Source: Glandiceps talaboti (lineage: Eukaryota > Hemichordata > Enteropneusta > Spengelidae). Taken from it: DNA of 64,000 bases. The notes beneath the pieces were generated by a model. It saw only the letters and a program-made list of their open reading frames with translations. It did no database searches and had not been told where the DNA came from. How positions within the stretch are numbered: the first letter of the stretch is position 1; each line of letters starts with the position of its first letter. Positions 57,715-64,000 of the stretch are shown here, one piece after another. The stretch covers positions 2,181,501 through 2,245,500 of the forward strand of contig NC_135566.1 in assembly GCF_964340395.1 (NCBI RefSeq), read 5' to 3'. The translations under genes were made by a program, and so were the position numbers.

Positions 57715-57815
57715 GGTCTTTGTGCCGCTATAGATCCGAGCCAGGGGTAATAATTATAAAGCGCTTTGAGCACAGAGTGGGAAAGCGCTATATAAAAATA
57801 AACATTATTATTAAA
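57715..57815 (-). repeat. Dispersed element with GCGCT end, copy 3 (fragment)
   Basis: Reverse-orientation fragment: GATCCGAGCCAGGGGTAATA, AAGCGCTTTGAGCACAGAGT and GGGAAAGCGCTATATAAAAA, followed by ATTATTATT. Well preserved at this end. Confidence 0.75.
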
Positions 57816-59369
57816 AGGCAACTGTATGTAGTCTATACAATATTACAAACAGATTCACCCAGTACTGTTAATTTTTTCAGTGAACTCTGATAAGTGACCA
57901 GGGGATAAGTGGTAGATTTTACCTACTTTAATACTGTCCTTAAAACTGTTAGGGAACCCAGGAGAATGACTTAGGAATTCAAGTACTAGGTTTTTACTTA
58001 CCATTCAAACCAAACGCTAGTTTTGAACCCTGGTAAAATGAGAATGGAACTCAGATATTTTGTACTTACTCCAGAAAACATAACAAAAAACCTCAGGTAA
58101 GAATGTAAGAAAAACAATATAATTCATGTGTATCCTAATACCAAAAATGTAGTTAGTATTTGGTATGTACATTTTTTTGAAACCATAATTATTTGTAAAC
58201 ATGCTCAGCAATATGTGAAAATTGTATTTATTTACTTATTGCTAATCTCTGTGTTTTATGATCTGACATTGCAAATATATGTTATGCCAATACCACAAGA
58301 GTACAGCTAATGAATTGAAAGACATTAAGGCATGGTTACTTTAAAATTTATGATGAACGTACAATGAAACCCTAGTAATGATAGCTCTTAATGTCTCATT
58401 TACAGACATAATGGCCACAAAGATGGAATTTTCTCATTTTTATTTCAATTCAAAAATAGAACTGAACATGTGCTGATTTTCCATAATTTATGCATTATTG
58501 AAAAATTCACTGAGAGATGGACCTTGAGTCATTGGAGCAAGAACCATGTTCAGTGAACTTGATTGATTGAATTGCTGTTGTACAGACTAACACAATATTT
58601 CCAGTAAGAGATTCATCTCAATCCTCCAACAAATGGTGGTTTATATATATATACAAAAGAGCAATACTTAAAGTAGTTAAAATTAATACTGAAATCATTC
58701 CGTTTTTGGCCATATGTTTTTTTGTACAAAAGGACCTTTTGAATTGTCAGTATTAAAGTGCTAAGATGGTCAGGTGACATGAATTCATTAACCTTTAACC
58801 TTTGCAATAGTCGATACCTTTTGAATCCTGCCAAAATTAAGGAAACAAAATTTTAAGTGTATTTTTGAAAATGTCAAAATCATTTTTAGACAAGAATCAT
58901 AGATTTTGTGTTTGTATATGCTTACAAGTAGGAAAGAATATTGTAAAATGTTCAACGGCATGAAAAATAGTCATGTGACATTTAGTCAGTGAGTTAGTAG
59001 TTGTACAGCTTGTGTGTAGACAAGAATCCATCAGGCCATGGTTGTAAATTAAAGTAAAGCCATTTTCATACAATATATGTACTATTTATAATCCAATATG
59101 GCTGCTTGAAATACTTCACATCAATCATTCATGAAATGACTTACAAATACTAAAGGTTGCTACTCTGTAAAGCTTGATGTCATCCCTACAAAGAACTTGG
59201 TAATCATAAATAATTTCCTGCCCAACTGAACTCCTGATGCACAGATACATACTAATGAATTCTTACTAATTTCAATCTCACTGAATCTCAGTGTCATGTG
59301 GATTCATTAGTTCTTGCATATTCTAGCTCTTGTGTATTTCACGGTCATGGTCATGATAAAGATTCAAGC

Positions 59370-59630
59370 CTCATTACTGTCATGTGTTTCTGAATGGCTA
59401 AAGTCCTTAGGCAAGATTTGAACCATAGTTATGTCCCAGTCAACCCAGCCGTACAAGTGCGGACCTGGTAGGATAAAGACTGCAATGTGAAATTAATCCT
59501 ATGTTCTTATAGAGGCTGCAATGGATTGTATGCTCCCCAGGGAGTACAGGAAATATTGTGCTATTTTAGGTCCATTCCAGGGCTAATAATTGTAAAGTGC
59601 ATGGTTTGAGCACACTGTGTGTCTGATGAT
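59370..59630 (-). repeat. Dispersed element with GCGCT end, copy 4 (old)
   Basis: Reverse-orientation, diverged: CCAGTCAACCCAGCCGTACA, GGCTGCAATGGATTGTATGC, TCCATTCCAGGGCTAATAAT and GGTTTGAGCACACTGTGTG, in the order expected for an inverted copy. Confidence 0.65.
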
Positions 59631-59844
59631 AGTGACAAATGAAAGGTAACAGTGCAGACTATTAAAAGTACAAATGTGCCGAAGCAATGATGTGAAGATG
59701 ACTGTATTTGTCAGTTAATGTTTCTATTAATTACTATGTGTCTTAGTCAATTAGTGTAATGAATATATTGATGAAATCAGTGGAGAAAGTGGGCTGTCCC
59801 AATTATGGTGAACTCATTGTATGGAAGGAAATATATAATAGTTC

Positions 59845-60215
59845 TACAAAGGCAAGTATTGGTCTCTGAAATTATGGGATTGTTTAAGAATAGTAAACTG
59901 TATGATTGGTCTCTGAAATTATGGGATAGATAGCTGTATGAAGGCAAGTGTTTGTTTATGAAATTATGGGATGGTTTAAGAATAGCTAGTTGTATGAAGG
60001 TAAGCATTGGTCTCTGAAAGTATGAGATAGTTTAAGAATAGTAAACTGTATGATTGGTCTCTGAAATTATGGGATAGATAGCTGTATGAAGGCAAATATT
60101 TGTTTATGAAATTATGGGATGGTTTGAGAATAGCTAGCTGTTTGAAGGTACGTATTGGCCTGAAATTATGGGATGGTTTAAGAATACTAGTAGTTAGCTG
60201 TATGAAGTCATGTGT
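59845..60215. repeat. Mixed 35-60 bp tandem repeat
   Basis: TCTCTGAAATTATGGGAT, AGATAGCTGTATGAAGGCAA, TTTGTTTATGAAATTATGGG and GATGGTTTAAGAATAGCTAG recur in the same order roughly every 180 bp (59855 and 60050), so short units were amplified as a larger block. Confidence 0.85.
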
Positions 60216-60474
60216 GGTGTGGAGTGGTAGAAGGATCTGAAATCATTGATTTAATTTCAAAATATGAGTAGCAAATATATGAAGACATGTTAAAACTTAT
60301 AACAACATAATGCAGTGTCCAAAATATACAAAATGTATGTATGTGACAGCTCATTTATATTTTGTTACCATTATTTAGTTTAATTCTAATAATAGAAAAT
60401 GATTTTTGGCATATTAGGTATTTGAATTGAGATAATATCTTGATGTTTGATTAGGTTCAGTTCTAAATTTGTAT

Positions 60475-60693
60475 TTGATATTGTCATTTTTAGCACAAAA
60501 TACGTGTTGTAAATACATATACTTATCTGTGACAAAGTATGGTTCCTCTATAGTATTCTTTCCTTACTTTTTATTTAATTTTGTCTATGGATATTTTTTG
60601 TCTGAAATAAACTTAAATAATAATAATAATATTGTCATTTTTAACACAAAATATGTATTGTAAATACATGTACTTATCAGTGACAAAGTATGC
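60475..60693. repeat. 66-bp direct repeat separated by 85 bp
   Basis: 60477-60542 and 60628-60693 share ATATTGTCATTTTTARCACA, AAATAYGTRTTGTAAATACA and ACTTATCWGTGACAAAGTAT. Five or six differences. Confidence 0.85.
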
Positions 60694-63099
60694 CATTTAG
60701 TAATGCGATGTGTAGGCCTTGTAGTAGTGTAAATGACAGCCTATTTATTTTGGTTAGATGTATTGTAAGATATGACATCCAGGGCTACAATAATACTTTA
60801 TACTGATATATGTATGTATGACTTCAGTGACATATGATTATAAAAAATGTATATGTCAGAAAATATTTCTGTAGAAGAGAAAGTAGATATAAAATTAAAG
60901 AATTGATTACAAATATTTAACTATTTATTGTAATGGACTTGTTAATCTATGAAAATACATCCATCGCATTAACATTTTTGAACAGGTACTGAGGTAGTTT
61001 GAAACTAATCTGTGAAAAGTAGAAATATTTAATATTGACACCTGCAATATATGTAGATCGAAGATCATGAGCTACTGAGCATTGAATACATTTTGCCCCG
61101 TTGTAGATTCTAGTGATGATCTCAAGCAGAATTAGTATTTTCAATATCCCGTCTGAATTGTAACCATAGCGACAAGAAGATGAAATGAGATGACATGCAT
61201 TTGTACACAAAGCAGGAATACGTTCTCATGTATTCTTAATCAATGACATAAATGAGTTACCATGGCAACCTATTGAGACCAAGTGACATAGATGATATAT
61301 CTTATAGCGTAATGTTAGATGTATGTAAGACTACATAATCAGGTTGAACAGTCAGCTGCTGTTGTAACACTTCAAAAATACTACAGTATGCACAAAACAT
61401 TTCTGATTTATAATAGGAAATATATCTGTATGAAATTGTTGGTGAATACAATTTTGATGGAAATCATTTTGTATTGGCGTACAAAGTTATTCATTTCAAA
61501 AGGTACATTTAATAGCTATATGAAAAATATTGATCTAAAAATGTTTCAAAATAAAATTCGTGAGAAATTGAATGAAGATATTACATTCAATAAATCTTGT
61601 GGTCTATAATTCTTATCTGTGCATGACCATGTATGGTGAGTTTCGGAAATGCTGTATTTACCATTGGCATAATAGCATGACTGCATTACAAGGCCACCAA
61701 TGGTTTCTAATCTTCATCTGTAAATTACTCACGAACTGAAGGTTTTACGAATGAGGGCATTGATGTTTCCAGTTTGTGTAATCAATGTTTTCCTCTATGC
61801 TACAAGTATCAGCAAATTACTCAGTAAAGAATTAATTCAGAAATCATTCACATATCTGCCAAGTGCAATTTCCTAATTCATGATAAAATGCATTCATTAT
61901 TTAGTAGTCATTATTTCAAAACAAGTGTTGGTTTTCAAAATTGAGTTGACACTTTTGATGTTGTAAAGACTACAAAAACATCATTATAAAAAGTAGAAAA
62001 TCATTAAATTATTCGAATGTTAAAATATTCATTACGAGTTGTCATTTGAGTACAATAGATTATTAAGTAATTATGTGTCCTTTGTGAAATCTGTCATGTG
62101 ACTTGGTGATAGATGAGAGCTTGTAGTAATGATGAAATTGATACATTGTAATTGAATGTTGCTAATTACTACTGAGGCCATTTTGTATTTTAATAGAGTA
62201 TTGTAACCAAATATTATACAATGTTATTTTTGTGGTTTCATTGATGACTTAATTTGCACGGTATGAATTTGTGCATGTGTTAACCACAATATTTACAAAT
62301 TGATTGCAGTATACCAACTATAGAATTCCAACCAGTATTTTGCTGTGCATGTTTACTGTACAAGGAGTAGATTTGGAATGTTTTAATTTGAGGGCCTGAA
62401 ACAGACCTAAAGGTGGTCATATTTTGTATGGCCTACTTTCAAATTTCAATGGGTATGCCCCAGTAGTAGTAAATGTTTGCTATTTTCTCATTAATTATGG
62501 AGCTGTGTACACTAGCTTGATGTCCATATGTAAACATTAAAGAAGTACAGACTATTGTGGTCATAGACACAAATGTTTATGAATAGTGTTTCAGTACCAT
62601 GAAAGTTTCCTGTAACGATTGATGACAAGACACGATTCTCCAGATGGTTTGGATGAGTTAGTTTTTGTCATCAAAGCTTTTGCAGGAATGTAGTAGGAAC
62701 CATTACTAAAATTGTGACACAAAAATCCATCATGAACAGGGACGGAGGATACCAACTGCCACAAATTTACGGACATTTCGCCATTTTCAGAGAGACGTCC
62801 GAGTAACTAAATCATTGCATGATCAAGGTCTGTAGTTGATGGATCAAAAAGTTGCATTTTTTCCTAATTTACCATTCCTATTTTCTACTGTCCTGAAATT
62901 ATGTTATTAGTCATATGTAAAAACTCAATCTGTCACGGCTTAGGTAGAATCGTTCTTATAGTGTTGACATATATTTCTGTTGCTGTAAAATAACATTTTT
63001 CTTATCCACAGATTTTTCTGACAACTACATGCCCACGTAGGGATCTTTTATAAAGTTATCACTAATGTCTATTTCATATCAGACAGAATGCAAGACGCC

Positions 63100-63240
63100 A
63101 TTATCTATAGGGATATGTACGTGTTAGTGTCAATGGATGACATTTTACTTTATATGATGGACAGCAGGTCTACATACATTATCTACAGGGATGCCTGTCT
63201 CCTATGTGTTAGTGTCAATGGATGACATTTTACCTAGATG
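63100..63240. repeat. Two-copy duplication around GTGTTAGTGTCAATGG
   Basis: ATTATCTATAGGGAT and GTGTTAGTGTCAATGGATGA-CATTTTAC appear at 63100-63150 and again at 63179-63232. Confidence 0.85.
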
Positions 63241-63607
63241 TGTTCTCACACTGTGATGTGAATGGCAGTTGTCATGGTAACGACATGTCAATTCTCCCTC
63301 AGGGTACATGTATACATTTAGCCCCATGAGGGAATACATGATAAGGTGTGACATTTTGAACTTTAAATATAGTTAGTTCCTTTTAGTAGCAGTGTATTTA
63401 TTATTTCTGAGATATCGACTTGAAAGAATGATTGTGTGTACTGATGTACATGTAGCTAGTGAAAATGTATTATTTATTTTTTTAAAATTCATATATGTAG
63501 CTTTCAAACATTCTGACTTAAAACAATCTGAAAAAGATAACAATACATGAGTATAAAAATGGCTGAAATCTTTGATTAGTTTTGCACCTCAAAAGAAACA
63601 GAGAAAC

Positions 63608-63665
63608 ACCCCCCCCCAAAAAAAAAAAAAAAAAAAAAATTAAAAATTAAAAATTAAAGATTAAA
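63608..63665. repeat. Poly-C / poly-A and AAATT simple sequence
   Basis: Nine C, then about 22 A, then AAATTAAAAATTAAAAATTAAA. Simple sequence, possibly the tail of an old retro-insertion. Confidence 0.85.
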
Positions 63666-64000
63666 AAAAGTTTAATAAAAGATTTTTTTAAAAAGTAGAA
63701 GAAAAAGGTAACAACAACCTTCAGCTAAATGGCCCCTAAACCATCAATCACAAATCAAACTTGTAGGGCTTGTAATCATAATTTGTACTGACAAAATGAA
63801 GGTTCTAGGCTATACATGTACATGTATGGGTTCATGTATATTTAGTTGGCAGCATGTGAAATTTCAACTTTAAAGTTTAAGTTGAAGGTATTTGAAATTT
63901 GAACTGGATTGCCCCTGAAGCAATTTATTACAAAGTGAACTTGAGGACTTGCAATCTTGCTGACAAAAGTGAAGTACTATGTGTATCCAGTGGGAAGCTT

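Larger units (their letters stand above)
43059..64000 (+). other. SGSM-like intron 3 (open at the window end)
   Basis: At least 20.9 kb without any exon I could support on either strand. It contains microsatellites, a nested foldback element, the 46-bp satellite, several dispersed elements and short tandem duplications, listed separately. Between these (for example 45550-48300, 53650-55430, 57900-59360, 60700-63080) the DNA is plain AT-rich sequence with stops in all frames. Confidence 0.7.

Noticed and set aside
61319-61609. 96-codon frame, K/I/N-rich
   Set aside because: No recognisable family motif, AT-rich composition favours K, I and N by chance, and no splice or promoter context. Could be rechecked by a protein search.

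Overview
The window looks like nuclear DNA from an invertebrate animal, most likely an invertebrate deuterostome such as an acorn worm or lancelet, although a lophotrochozoan cannot be excluded. The evidence is AT-rich sequence with many tandem and palindromic repeats, GT-AG spliced genes with short exons, and metazoan-only protein families. There is no sign of prokaryotic or viral gene organisation. The species guess is inference. Apart from the exons described below, the long open frames are tandem repeats with periods divisible by three.

Three protein-coding genes could be assembled exon by exon with consistent reading phase. (1) On the minus strand, 27659 down to 2287, lies a complete 18-exon PTP-PEST family tyrosine phosphatase (PTPN12/18/22 relative, 877 codons plus stop). 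It has an intact catalytic domain, a long tyrosine-motif-rich middle and the conserved C-terminal tail motif. (2) On the plus strand, 30134 to 33828, lies a complete 6-exon gene for the translocon-associated protein delta subunit (SSR4, 172 aa). (3) On the plus strand from 36201, the first three coding exons of an SGSM1/SGSM2-type RUN-TBC protein are present. The remainder lies beyond the window and the third intron is at least 20.9 kb. The phosphatase and SSR4 genes are divergent, about 2.5 kb apart. SSR4 and SGSM run in the same direction, about 2.4 kb apart.

Everything else is intron or intergenic DNA packed with repeats. There are at least 14 minisatellite arrays. The largest are a 58-bp unit repeated 35 times almost without variation (37738-39767), a 27-bp unit repeated about 58 times (4582-6138), and a 46-bp unit (about 48590-50150) that seems to have grown out of a dispersed element. 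Non-autonomous transposon-like elements include four copies of a fully palindromic TTAA-flanked foldback element (one with a second element nested in it), a near-perfect 276-bp palindrome with an 11-bp target duplication, a 217-bp element with inverted terminal repeats, a roughly 400-bp dispersed repeat in two inverted copies, and a short palindrome family. Several repeats begin within 10-25 bp of a 5' splice site.

No CRISPR array, operon, tRNA, rRNA or autonomous transposon gene was recognised. The three genes serve separate jobs (tyrosine-phosphate signalling, ER protein translocation, small-GTPase signalling), and nothing in the sequence links them functionally.
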